64,000 nt of DNA from Fasciola hepatica (lineage: Eukaryota > Platyhelminthes > Trematoda > Plagiorchiida > Fasciolidae): NCBI GenBank assembly GCA_948099385.1, contig CANUEZ040000164.1:1130501-1194500 (forward strand). The letters are read 5' to 3'. The notes under the pieces are model-generated. The model did not search any database. It was not told the DNA's origin and was given only the letters and a program-made list of their open reading frames with translations. Below are positions 1-13,116 of this stretch, piece after piece. Every line of letters starts with the position of its first letter. Position 1 is the stretch's first letter. The translations under genes and the position numbers were made by a program.

Positions 1-3000
1 TGTGGTGTTACTTAGCAAGCCTGTCGTGGATAAAGACCAATCAGACTACTTCTCGAAACGCTGCCTCCGCTTTACGAACTAGATCACGCTCCTGAGTCTG
101 AATCAGTCAGCCGTTCGCCCCTTTGATCAGTTAACTAACGCCTGGCATTGAAATCATCAGCAACAACCAATGATGATGTCCATAGAGCGCACGCTGCGGA
201 ACAGTTGAGACAAAACTTGGTAGAACTCGTGTTTAGCCTCAGGAGAGCTACAGAGCTACAGAAACGACAAACAGGTATTGATGCTTCAGTCTAGGGCTGT
301 TGACATGTACAGAACCGTTCGACCGAACCGCACACAGACGGCTGCTGACTGGGATCCAATCGAGCAGTGCACGCTCAGGTTTCATGCTCAAAGCGATGCC
401 AACGCCAGCCTGACTACGAGCACTAGACACCGAATCGCCCGACAAGCGAAGAGTGAAATGAGAAGCCGAGTTTGTATTTGGAGATCGAAATGTTAACACT
501 GAAGTTGGGTCTTGTATTCGTGCTTCGAGGACACAACACACATCTATTGTAAAGGTCTCAAGAGTTCTAGCTAAGGCAGCCTGTTGCGCCGTTTGGTGAA
601 GTGTGCGAATGTTGAAAGTAGCAAGGTGAAGAAAATGTTCAGACTGGAGGATCGATTCTTTTTTTCCCCCTGTCTCTAAGTTGCTACGCTGGTGAAGACC
701 TACAAGTTCACGGCCACGACTCGTTGTGGCTTATCGGATCCGTTTAGAATTGCAACGAAAAGGATGAAGAGCAGGGGGAAAAGTAGTGTTTCTCTTAGAG
801 AATGCTGTCATTCTTGGGCATATCTCACTTCCCGAATGCCCACCTCGAAGAATGGCTTTTTGTGGGAACCTTAACGGGATCCTTTCACTCAAAAGTCTGA
901 CCCGAAAGGCTTGGTGTGCTATGCGAGCACGTCACCGGAGAAACCCGTGAAGCTTCTGTTGGTCTTGCTCGTGTGTCGTGATTGTTGCCCGACTTTTTTT
1001 TCACAAGTGCTTTCTCGTCGATCCACTTAAGCATTCAGTTCTGAGCCCCATGCACCCAGTGGAGCAAGCGGAACGTTGACGAGGCAGCATACTTTGAGCC
1101 TGGGGCTGCCCAGCTTAGGTGGGCGATAGCTGCCGAATGAAGTGCTCTAAATCTTCCCGCCACGGAGGGAAACCCTATGTATTCTACTGCTGCGTCCATC
1201 TGAAAGGGGGTTTTAAAGCGGTAGGATTCTTCTCCGTATTTATTCGCTGGAATTTCCTCCCCAGGGGCATAGTGATTTCAAACAGATGTTGCTCAGCAAC
1301 TGGTTCAGTGACTGGACTTCATCTGGCGCCTACCCATTAGCGATCCCGCATAGCTTTTTGGATTATGGAGGCACGCAAACCATCACGCCACGTCTAGGTG
1401 TAGTCTCGTCGTGATCGTTTTTCCTCTTCAGTCTCCTATTTCTGATAAGCAGTTGTTGGGGGAATATTTTCAATAATTCCCCAACCTCGCGATAACACGT
1501 ACTACCTGCCTCTTTAATAATCACGGGTAGTGGGTAAATCTGATCATAATATAGTGAGATAGGTTTAAACGATAGTTCCATCAGAATAAGTGTATAAAAT
1601 TATGAAATCAACGATAAGCACAAAATCACGGCCAAATTTGAAGGCCTCGCCTTCGTTCTTTGTTGCACTGCTTTGAATGAAACTCATGGTACCACACCTC
1701 TAGTCTCAGTACTGGGTATCGGTGAAAACGTATATGATAAAACCTCTCACCGCTTTGGTCCGCTGCAAATGCTGATCAATTACAGTTGTTAAAGGTGTAA
1801 ATTTATCATGCAGTATTAAGGCTTTATTCACCATTGACGGACAGTGAAAGCATCTCCTCGCTCTACCTCATCTGTATGGCTGTTTCATCCGGCTTGTTGA
1901 AATCACCATCAGCTTCAGCGCATATTAAGTGGGCCACAAGTGAGACTCGAACCCGGGATGTGCATTATTGTGAGTAACACACTTTACCTCCTTATTTTGG
2001 GTGGGGCTTCGCAGATTCGTATGGTTTCCAACGGAGTTGAGTATTGATACTGCACGTTAGGTCATTTCGTGGTCTTATTGGCACTATGCTCCCCAGACAA
2101 GCTTCGCAGTGTTGGCAAAAGTAATTGAGATGTTTACGTGTTCGTGGTCGCTCCCGTATTTATTGTCTCCGCTTTGCTAGGTGCCAGAAGGTTCCTGGAA
2201 ATAGTTTACTTGTAAAACCGTCCTGGTAAAATCATTCACTTGTGGGATTAAGGTCTTGTTCTGCCCACCTTGTTCATTTGAATCCAGTGGTACTTTTTGC
2301 CGCCATTTTGAATCGGTAATATTGCTGATGTACCGAGGCTACTAGAGCGGCCCTCCCACACCATCAGCACCATACGAGTGCACGCACGCATACAAGCACA
2401 CATGACTCATTTTCATTTGTACCAAATAAGGGATGCTCTTGAACATATATTTTACCTTGGTTGTGTGCCGGTTCACTGGCAGTCTAGAAACTGACCATTT
2501 GTTCAGCCGTTGCCCAACTGAATGAAACTTGTGATTCGCTTCTGGTTCTCATTTGTTTAGCACTTCCCTTTTTTATCTGCAGGTTGTGCCAGTTATCTTT
2601 GCATGGCGGTCAGCTTCTTTAACCTAACTGACTAATGTGTTATTTTTCTGCAAGCGCTGAACACGGTAACAACTGGCAAACAGATAATAATTGATGATTT
2701 CTCGTCTTAGGACATTAGTCGGTGTAAACCTGTTTGGCCAAAGCAGTTGCACATTACCGACCAGTGTGTAGCACCGGTGCCATTTTGTTACTTCTAGACG
2801 CGTTCCGGAAATTACTTATCATGCCGCCGCACTGCGTGCCACCGGCTGCTAAGTTCGTTTAAGTTTCGCCTATTGGTTCTCAGATCTTCTGGTTTCGGTA
2901 TCTTTGGGCAAAGGAGTGCGCGGATTTGATAGAAACACCGTTCAGACAACGCCGTGTTCAGGCGTAAATTGTCGGAATTGAGAGACCAGTCTATGGAAAA

Positions 3001-5913
3001 AGCGCCCAAGCTGTACAGGTCTAATCTGTTACGCACGTCCGAATATAGACTTGTTGGGTTCACATTTTTCTTTGAGGCCGGCATTCAGTCTGCAGATTGA
3101 TATGAAAACTTTAACTGGGGAGTTCGTCCGCGCGGCACGCTGTAAACTTTCTGGGTTTTGTTCAAGAGGTCGTTGATTTATTGTGTATGCCAGTAAGTCA
3201 ATCAGCGACATTCCGACCTCCACATAATTTTTTTTATCTGCTTGGCAAGATCATTATTCTCATACTTTTTTAGTTTCCCACGTTTATTGTTGTTGTTGAG
3301 CGGCAGCATTGAGAATTGAATATGGTCCACATTCCTAAATCATCCTACGCGACTGTTTTCCGTGCGCTCATTTGTTGTACCGTCATAATTTGATTTAACT
3401 CTTCGGTAGACCAACTGAGTGTCACTCCTTTTCTGCTTGGGAACTTTACATCCAATGTGTCTGTCGGATTGTAACCTACATGCCACGACAGATGTTGTGC
3501 TCGTGTCCAAACACTTGGCTATTGAGATACATCTTGTTTGCACGGCTAATGCAGTCATCATCATTGTTTGTCTACCCGCTGACCCGTGGCATTTTGGCCA
3601 TTCAATCATGCCATGTACTCTTACGTGGCTGTACCTGTACCTAATATGGATGTATGAGATAGCAAATGGAGTGCAAATCTCATTACTTAGTGTTTTTGTT
3701 TTTTCTTCTTGTTCACGCACACGCGCACATCACGTGGCTGAAAATTTAAGTAGACTGCTTCGAGTGACTAGCACGCTAATTCCATGTGCGTGTGTCGAAC
3801 AAGGACATCTGCAGCAGAGCCTCCCGGGAAAATCTTCAAGTGTTATTGTACAAGGAATTTAGAAAATCTGGTTCAGTTCCGTTTCTTGCTGATGTGATCT
3901 GTTCTGGCGCTTGACAATAAAAGCGAACTGTACACATCTGACATTTGTCCCAACCTTCTGCAATTCTGAGAACACATGGCAGTTGTCAAGAAGAGCATCA
4001 CTGACGATCATACGTCAGGTGAGAAATCACGGAAAGAAACGTGGTTATTTATAGAGCCAGAATCCAGTGAGGGGAGGGGTACTGAATTTCAGCTAATCCT
4101 GTTTAAAAGGGGAATAAATAGAAACACCGAAAACCCTACAATGACCATTCAATTAGTAACAGGAAGAATTACGACTGCATTCATGAGAAACAGCTATCGA
4201 AAACGTGCGTACTAGCCCAGCACAAAGCAAGATGCGTTCCATGAGAGCGGGATGATTCTCCCGAAAATCATCGACGCTGATTTGCCTGGAGATATTTTTC
4301 CTTCTGCGGAAGTGGCTGTCCACGGGGTAGGTCAGTCAAACTGGGAAGTCCATGAACTCCCTTGAATTCCTGACGCTTTTTTCTCGCCGATCTAGTTTTC
4401 ATGGTTGTGATTCGTAAAATTAATTTTTGCCTAATCGAGTCTCGTTAAATTTTTCCAACAACAAGTTGAGTTTGTAGTGGTCCGGGGATCATTCTGATTA
4501 TTCCATTCCTTTTCATTCAAATTATGTTCCGTTTTCCCCCTGTGCATGTGGTTTCCGTTTCGACTTTCGGAAAATAAACCTCATCGTTATTTGGTTCATT
4601 GTAAAAGCACTTGGGGGCGGGCCTTAAACTTCAGACTAACAGATGGATTAAGTTCTGTACATCCTTGAATCGTGAACATTGGCTAACGTTCGATTTAAAA
4701 CATGCTAACTTTTCTTTTGTTTTACCATTCCTCGGGAATTTCAAGTTATTTGATAATTTTGAGGTCGAATGTTAAATTAAGTTGCTTCCACTTTTTGAAT
4801 TTTACTATTTTTTAGTTCATATTAGAAATCGGGCTTGTAACGTGACTGTCTTATTTGTGTTCACCAACTTTTTACAAAGTAATAGGTTCGTATGAAAAAC
4901 GGCTCAGGTGTTTTCGCAACAAGCGTGGCCATCAACTGTACATCTTTGATTTGTTGCGCTTTTTTTGCATGGCTTCTTTTGTCTAATGTTGCTGATGGTG
5001 GCCATGCGGGTTTGAACCCCGTCGCCATTGGTAATCCCGACGAACCAACCGGTTCTACTTGATTTCGTTGTTGTCATTCTTAAATTACGGACGAGAATTC
5101 CGTTCGTGCAAACCCGGGTTCACCGGCTGCACACGAGAACGGTTTGATTGTGGTCTTCCATATGGAAGATTTGACTGTGGTGGTACCATGTACCGATCTG
5201 GTCTGGTTGTTGTTGTGTTCGTCCGGAGCAGTCATTTGCTCACACATGCACGCTTGATCTGTATCCCACACAATCATGGACACACGCCTGCAGTCGTACA
5301 CGCACGTACATAGTTGACGTTTGTCGTGCTTCGTTGCGGACACCACTGACCAGTCAGAATGTACCATTTGTTGCACGACCTTGCATGACCTAATGCGACT
5401 GTACAGTTCGACTGCATACACCGTTGACTCACGCACTTACCTACGTGTTCGCGTTCTCACTTGCTTGCTTGTACTGAAGTTTATCGGTACAAGCTTGCCT
5501 TCCTTCTGCTTACTGAATTCGGGATACAGTAGTAACCACCATACTTCTCAGTGGTTGGGTGTGGTTGCAGGTTAACCCTAGTCGTTCAGTGGGCCTTTGT
5601 GACTGTGGAGTATACCTCATGGGCAAGTGCGTAACAAAAAAGTAGCGAATTACACATGACTGAAATCCTGTGCTTTTTTGGTTGCTCAATGTACCATCGT
5701 CGGTCAGAGAATGGGTGGTCTGTTTCTTACGTATAGTTATGCTCTCACTTAATCATGGTTAAAATGCTACGATATTCCGTTATGCTTTTATCCGATATTT
5801 TTGACATATGCTTTATCACCCACTCACCCGCATACACACCTTAGTTTCAATTAACCTGGCCTTTTTTCTCCTCCGAAATTTCTTTGGGTTGTGCTGTTCC
5901 TCGCGTCCCACAG
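1..5913. other. Intron or upstream DNA, no exon recognised
   Basis: The open frames here are short and lack recognisable domains, codon bias or splice context. The missing first half of FN3 domain 1 was looked for and not seen. Repeat traces are a tRNA-like minus-strand element near 1880-2010, a similar motif near 4990-5050, and a SINE-tail-like stretch near 5580-5640. Purine/pyrimidine-alternating CA/CG-rich sequence occurs near 2370-2400 and 5230-5310. Confidence 0.5.
1880..2010 (-). repeat. tRNA-like repeat, second family, copy 1
   Basis: The plus strand carries GAGACTCGAACCCGGGA followed by a run ending in ATTATTGTGAGT. Its complement contains a B-box-like GGTTCGAGTC. The preceding TGTTTCATC...TTGTTGAAATCA segment matches the copy near 18120-18250. 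This suggests a tRNA-derived short interspersed repeat on the minus strand. I cannot define its ends. Confidence 0.4.
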
Positions 5914-5973
5914 TGGAGAAGCTACGTACATCTCACTGCAAGATTTACGTCCCGGATCCGATTACTATGTGAA
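5914..5973 (+). CDS. FNDC3-like exon 1 of traced model (end of FN3 domain 1)
   Basis: Acceptor TCCCACAG precedes the exon and donor GAA|GTAAGTG follows it. The first base completes a codon from an exon I could not find. The frame reads GEATYISLQDLRPGSDYYV, the E-F strand region of an FN3 domain with the typical L-x-P-G-x-x-Y motif. It ends in phase 2, and its last two bases plus the first base of the next exon give Lys. The A-C strands of this domain must be encoded upstream, and I saw no matching exon in 1-5913. Confidence 0.75.
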
Positions 5974-8900
5974 GTAAGTGATGTTTTTTTATTGGTTGTG
6001 ATTCCTTCTCCGCCCTGCTTGTCCGCGGTCATGTTCGTCAATCGTGCACTCGGAAATGTGTCTAAGGTTCACTGGAGCCTCGCTCACAGTTTCTGAGTTA
6101 AGTACTTGGTCTCGTTTGGCCTGTGCTATAACCCTTCAAAATATGCCTCGTTTTTGATCGACTTAATGATGGTTGGTCTATCTGTGGCAACACTTTAACT
6201 GGCAAGTCTTCCGCTCTCTGGACAGTCTTTCCACACAACGATGGTGGTGTTGGTAGGGTTAGCGCCTCGACCGATTCCTGGATCACTGGTAGATACACTG
6301 CACCCGTCTCCAGCGACTGGAGTTTTGATTGAAGCCTATGCATCATCTCCCTGATTGATCCTCGACGGAATTTATGGTCCCTGTGATAGGATCACTAGTC
6401 GGAATAATGATAGGTAACTGTGCTTCCGGCTCAAACACGTATCCGTAGTGGTTCCTGTGGATTTCCCTGAATTCATTTGTTGTCATGATCAATCTACTGC
6501 GCCGTTATTTCGGATTGCCCACCGTGTTTCTTGTCTTTCCTCTCGTGTATCCGCGTAGTCGCTTCGGTGTAGAAGCAGAATTTACCACAGTAGTTTCTTC
6601 ATATTTCGTCATCATCATGGTCGTCAAGCATTAGTCATTATCCCTGTTGTCGTCTCTCCGTCTTTTTTTCCGTAGAGCATGCTGTGTCTATTCAGGCATC
6701 CGTGGCCAGTTTAGCGCTATCGTTCGGTTTACTACCGAGCCGTCTGAACCATCGGCTCCACGCAGTCTCACCGTGATCGGTCACACACGCACAACGTTGC
6801 AAGTGAAATGGAGCGCGGCCGCGGACAATGGGTCTCGGATCACTGCCTATCGATTGGAATACGCACGAGGCAATCCCGCCTTGTCCCGGTCCTCTCATTA
6901 TCGGGATGGATTGACCGATGAGACCACGGTACATTTCGTTTAGTCATCCATATACATATGGTGTCGTGTTCCATTCGTTCGCTTATTATTATTTCGCGCC
7001 TACGTGCTCTGGCTTTAATTCTTAGCTGCAACTTCGATGCGAATTTGTTTGAGAACGAGCTCATAGGCGAACAGTTATTTACACTGATTCATTCTCCTTG
7101 TTAGGTCGGGAACGTTCCATTACCGACTGGGTCTTTATCTTCAGCACACAAGCGATGGTCATCCTACTGGTTCATAGTATACTAATTAATGCGCTGGATG
7201 TGACATTGATCTTCCAAGCCGGTGCTAATTTCAGAAACTCAATCCCAAGCGACTATTTTAATTCGTAGACACTTGAACTTCTGATCTATTCACAGTTGTG
7301 TCTTGTTTTAGAAACTGCATCGTTTGGTTCTTTTTTCATTTCTGTGTTGAATCTGAAAAAAATGGGATTCTCCTTTATCGATCAGCAAGTTTCGGATTCA
7401 TATTTTTAGTGTTAGCTGAATACTTCGCGCTTCAAAGTACTGTATATTTGATCTAATTCAGTGTTTCATGCGTAAAATTTGATGAAGAATTCAAACTTCG
7501 TCCAGATTGATAATAGAGTCTTTCTTAATCTGCTTGACTTGATTTTGAAGAATCCCGTTCGTGCGTTTGTAAATCCACTACTGATCTTTTTCTATCACTG
7601 AGTTTGACCGAATTGACATCTGTCGTAATCATTGCATTCGACCTCTAGCCTAGCTGATACAGATCTTGTGACGACTGATTACGTTTACATCCGTCAGTGA
7701 TCAGGCACATTAAACACACTGTCGGGCTTATGACTGACTTGTCTGGGTGGGCCGCTGGTGGCCGTAGGCAGATGACCATCTGTCGTCTCCAAGATCACAA
7801 GGAAAATAGTAATGAACACTTGATTCGTCAGGCCGGTGATCCGGCAACGTCCGTAACGTCATAATCAGTTAGTGGTACATTTTTCTCTTATGGGGTTGAT
7901 TATGTATGCTCCTTTGGCTTTATACTGACAATTTCAGTGGTGTGTATCGCGTTTCTATGTTCGAAGTACTTGTTGGTGTTGCATTCTATAATCTCAACCC
8001 TGAAGTATATGCGTTTGAATTGGGGCAGTTTTGGACTGAGCGATTGAATAACATTAAGCTTAACATCACAACTTGGCTGCAAAGTAATTGGTTGATTAGT
8101 CGTAGAAGTTCGTGTTTGGTTCAAATCTTTCAACCACTAACCTCGAAGTTCTGTGCTCCCGTTTTGGCTGCTGCCCCATAGCATCATTTTGTCGGGAATG
8201 AAATGAGTAGACGCATAACGAGCAAATAAACATACGGGAAAAATACTGTCGAAAAGGCTGCATCTACGCCTCTGAACGCTACAATGAACCATGTCGCCTA
8301 ATGTATCCAGCTCTCCGGTGGATCTCAACCCAGTAGTCTAACGCTGCTCACTCGGTCAAGTTCACTGGTTAAGGTTTTTTTACATTTTTATTGTCACTTA
8401 TCAACCACCTTGGCCCCAACCTCCGACCGCTACTTGCTGTGAAGAAAAGGTTACACCGAAGAAGAACGCTATCTGTGGACATGCGTAACATAAGTCCCAA
8501 CTCCCTTAACCAGTTTAGGTTAGCCGCGTGCCACAAAGGCACACCTCTGTTCCCGAACATCCTATGCCTAACCTCAGTTGATGCGGTGTTCCCACCATAT
8601 TTGAGCAGTACTTTGAACATATTGATACGCAACAGAACCTGTGAATATTTCTCACTCATTACTCATCGGTCTGTCTTTCTGTTGTTCCCGTCAGACAGTA
8701 CGTCGTAGTTTTCGATGTATCCTCTCCCACAAAAGCGATTGTAATGATGTGCTTAAGTTATGCTGGACTCGTCCCTTCCTGACCAGCAGTAAAAGTTTAG
8801 ACAGATATATTTTCATGCAAACATTTCAGCTCTTTGTGAACGATGAAATGATTTTATTTTTAGTTTACATAATTCTTTAGCTGAGCACGGTGCGTATAGC

Positions 8901-11900
8901 GTACGGTAGATACGTACCTTAGTCCGAATGCTGATTTCACTGTTGAGCTGATGACTCTGGGCAAGCGGACAGAACTTTAGTTTTTCCTGTATTCCCTTCG
9001 AGCCGGATAGACTTTGCGAAAAGGTTGATTCGATGAAGACCAGCTGCGATTGAGTGGTTTAAAGCTTTTGCTTATCACTTCCGAGGTCAAAGGTTCGATC
9101 CCCACCATCACTGGTTACTTTGGTGGTAGACAGTGATTCACTATCGCCCGGCTCGTTACCACACCTGACCTATTGAGACCTTATATGGTTCTTTGGCACC
9201 TCGAGTTTCAGGGTGTGTTTGCCGGTTCTCCTGATTAGTGCAGTAGACCTTTGTGACTATGGGGTAAATCGCTTCCACTGCACCCATGCGCAGCTATATA
9301 ATAAAAAAGGACTGTTTGAAGCGTGGTAGGGGAATCTCTTTGCACGTTAGTATCATACGTGAACTTCGGATTTGCGATGGAGATGGATATCAGGGTAGCT
9401 GAGGGCGTGGTGGAACAGCACCGGCGAGGGAGGACAGCCTAGTCTAACTACGATAGTGAGTACAAACTCCGAGGATTCTTCACCAAGCATACGAACTCGA
9501 GCCCTAATTTACAAATAGTATCCACCTTGCGAGTTTATCAGGCATTCCGTCGCATTCCACTATCTTCCAGAGACGCTGCCGGTCAGCTGAGTCAAAAGTG
9601 ATCCGGAGATCGATAAAACAGACAGTGGTTGATCGCTGAAACTGGTAGCAATGTGAGGATTTGATTGACACAACCTTTACCGTGGCGTAAACTCTTTGAT
9701 TCACTGGGGTATGGCGGTCTCTGATGGAGTAGCAGAGTAGCGGATGAGAAGCAGCACGCAGAAAATCTTTGCAGTTACGTCTATCAGGCCGAGCCGTGTA
9801 TGATTTTCGCACACTGATTTCCTCTCTTGGGATCTAGCAGCAGAATCGACATACTCCAATCCGCCGGGAAGACTTCGTCTCGTCAATTAGAGCGAAATAG
9901 GGTGTATAGCCTGTCGATCAGTGTTGACAGGCAGCACCTTTGGAATTATGGCCTTTCGGTCTCTGCTCTAGCTGCTTTCCTGTTCTTTAGCCGGTTTGTG
10001 ATCGTGGCGATTTCAGTCGTACTCGGCGCATTACAGTTGATGATTCCCAACAAGGACGAAACAGCTGTACAGTGCTTCCATGGTTTACAATGATGAGTTG
10101 GGCATTGAAGCTGCATGATGAATCATATTATACGGTTGACATTATACTGTTCTGCAAGGGATGGGGTACTAGGTTCGTTGAATGGTTTTATGGTCGGTTG
10201 AGCAACCGATCAAAGTGTCGTATTTGTCATTCTATTTTTCTCTCATGCTCACCTTTGAGTGGATCGGCTACGATGCACAGAAGCAGCTCATACTTACAAC
10301 ACCAAACCGATGCGTTGCGAATGTGGCGGAATAGGCTGCTGAAGTCACCAATAACTAACGTGACCTCCATTTTCTGCTGCTTCTATCCAGTACCGTTTAC
10401 AATCGGTCCTAGCAGAGCGTGAGGCCTCCCATTGCAGTCTACAGCGTTCGCTGCTTCCTGGTAGCCGAGGTGCATGTGGTTTGGTTGACAGTTGAAATAC
10501 GCCCTTAGAGATTCAGTTTTTTATATCTTGCAGTTTTCTCCAGATTTTTCAAAGCAGATTCTCTGATCGCTGATTTGATCATAGTGCGCTGTTCGTCTAC
10601 TGTAGTTGCATTTGGTGGTGCGTTGTTTACGGTGGGTAGTCGAGTTGCTTTTGCGCGTGACTGCGTTTGGCATTTCTCGAGGATTTCCAGTGCTGCAAGG
10701 TTTTTTCGGGTCGGAGTAACGGGGTTCGCAAACTTCGAATCTATGAGTATAAAACATGAACGTGATCAACATCTGATCATCGATCTCTCCGAAACATTGC
10801 TGAAAGCTGGTAAAAAAAACTATTCTGTAGTTAGGCACAGGGTGATGGATACACGAAACAAATCGTTAGACCAATGATTTGTAGCCCATGCAGTTTGAAG
10901 ATGAAAAAGGTGTATACTCAATGGCTCTTTTAGATTTTTCCAGCCTCAGTCATTGGATGGCATGTTTGTCTGTCAAAGGACCAGTGTGCACTGTACAATA
11001 ACCTTCGGTTATACCCTGGCTTAAGAATGCAACATTCGGTGTTTTCGCTGTATGACAGTGGTGATGATGTGCCGTTTTTTTCAATAACATGTTTGCGCAT
11101 GAGTGCAGCAAAAGGGGCCATTAGCTCATAGCCACGAGGGCCCACTGCACTATTAGGGATAACCGGCAACCAGACCCTGAGACTTGGAGCGGCGAAGAGT
11201 TCCCAATAGGTCAGGTGTGGTAACGATCCGGACGACAGTTGATTACTGTCTACCACCAAAGTAACCGGTGATGGCGGGGATTCGAACCTCGGACCTCCGA
11301 GGTGGTAAGCAAACGCTCTAAACCACTCGACCACCACCGGCCGTCTGGTTCTGGAATTCGGTCTCTTTTCGTGAAAGTCTCCCCCTGCATTGTGCACTGG
11401 TCTCTTCGAAACAATACACGAGATCAGTGATTAGGTACATAGCACGTTATGGCTAGGTGACGTTCTCATGTTCACACACTTTGTTCATCGAATGGATACT
11501 CAGATTTGTAGTCCTCTTCTCACTGTTGTACGTTCACAATTTTTTCCTCCTAATGCGGTTCCTGCAACCAAATCTCCCACATCCAATGCGTAGTTAATTG
11601 CTACTCGAACTGAACTGAACTGTGGTTGTAACTGTTCGGCGTGTTTTTTGTCTCGGTAGGCAGTGGGTGGGAAGAGGCGAACCCCTAGTTTACCAAGCCT
11701 CACTGGTGAACTTAATTTACCAAATTATGGAAACCATAGATATGTTACTCCTTATTAACTGTTTGATGTAGAAAAATTGAAACTATTTTTTTTCTGAAGT
11801 GAACATGGAGATTGTGATTGCGACTGAATACAAGGATAGATCGCCATTTTGGTGTTTATGGTCTACGACAGATGAAGAACAAGACGAAATGACGAGCAAG

Positions 11901-13053
11901 CTCGTTTTCAGTGATTCATAGTCATACCATCACACCACATTTTATGCGTACATTGCAAAGTGAACAGAAGAAAACTAATATAGGGTGGTAGATCGAAAAT
12001 AAAGATAGAGGGAGACCAACTTTCACACGCGATCCAGGCCCATCGCTGAACCGTGAATGGGTGCCATTAGTGTCATTAGTTTGATCAGCGGATCTGTGGG
12101 GTTAGGCGATGAGACAAGAAAGCTTCAACGCGTGTACAAAATGCTTTTGAGCGCACAACAGCGGATTGCAGAAATGAGTGCATACCGCTTCAGCTGTGGC
12201 TGGAACATGGCACCTCGCCATTCCTGATTGGCCAGCCAAAGCCTCTCGCAATGTTTGTCTACTGCCGGCGGTGCTCAAACGGTCAACATCATAGGCTAGA
12301 CCTTTCTGTCCCGGATTCGAGTCTTCTCGTTGTCGCTGGTTGCTTTCCCCAATTGGCAGTCCCTAATTGACCGCGACCCTCTTCCTGAAATAGAGCACGT
12401 GAGTCATATAAAGAAGAGAAAGTAAATAACGGAATAAAAAAGTCTAATGCAAGAATTAACTGTTTCATTTCTCATGACCGAATTTTTCCATATTGAAATC
12501 AGGACGCTCCAATCGATATCGGGAATGTGCCGAATTGTTGTAAAAAAAACACTCGTTTAGAAGCAGGAATTGCATACTGGCAAGTACGAACGAACTCCGA
12601 GCGAGGCCACAGGACAAGGATGCGCTACGATTGGTTAGCAAATAAGGTTTTTATTACGTGTTTTGCGCATCAGGTCAACGAAAGGGATATGCCCTAAAGT
12701 CGTAAAGGCCCACTGCACTATCAGCGATAGCCAACAACCAGACCCTGCGACTTGGAGTGGAGAACCACATAGGGTCCCAATAGGTCAGGTGCAGTAACCA
12801 TCAGGAAGGCAGTGGATCACTGTCTACCGCCACGTGACACGTGACGCCGATTTTGTTTGGTTTGGCGTGCGTGACCGGACGTGTGCACCTGCCAGAAACC
12901 GGTTAGTGTTCGGAATTCGCAATCGAATAAGCCGTATGTACATAACGTCGTTAGTAGTAACGCTTGGACCATTATGCGTACGTGTATCAGTCAAAATATA
13001 ACTAGTTAAAATGAATCCTTATAAGTATGTGCTACGTTTGCACACGATCAAAT

Positions 13054-13116
<63 letters not shown>

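Noticed and set aside
3340..3862. Open frames of 126 and 147 codons overlapping on opposite strands
   Set aside because: No domain, no signal-like architecture and no splice context. Overlapping frames on both strands in a low-stop stretch are expected by chance.
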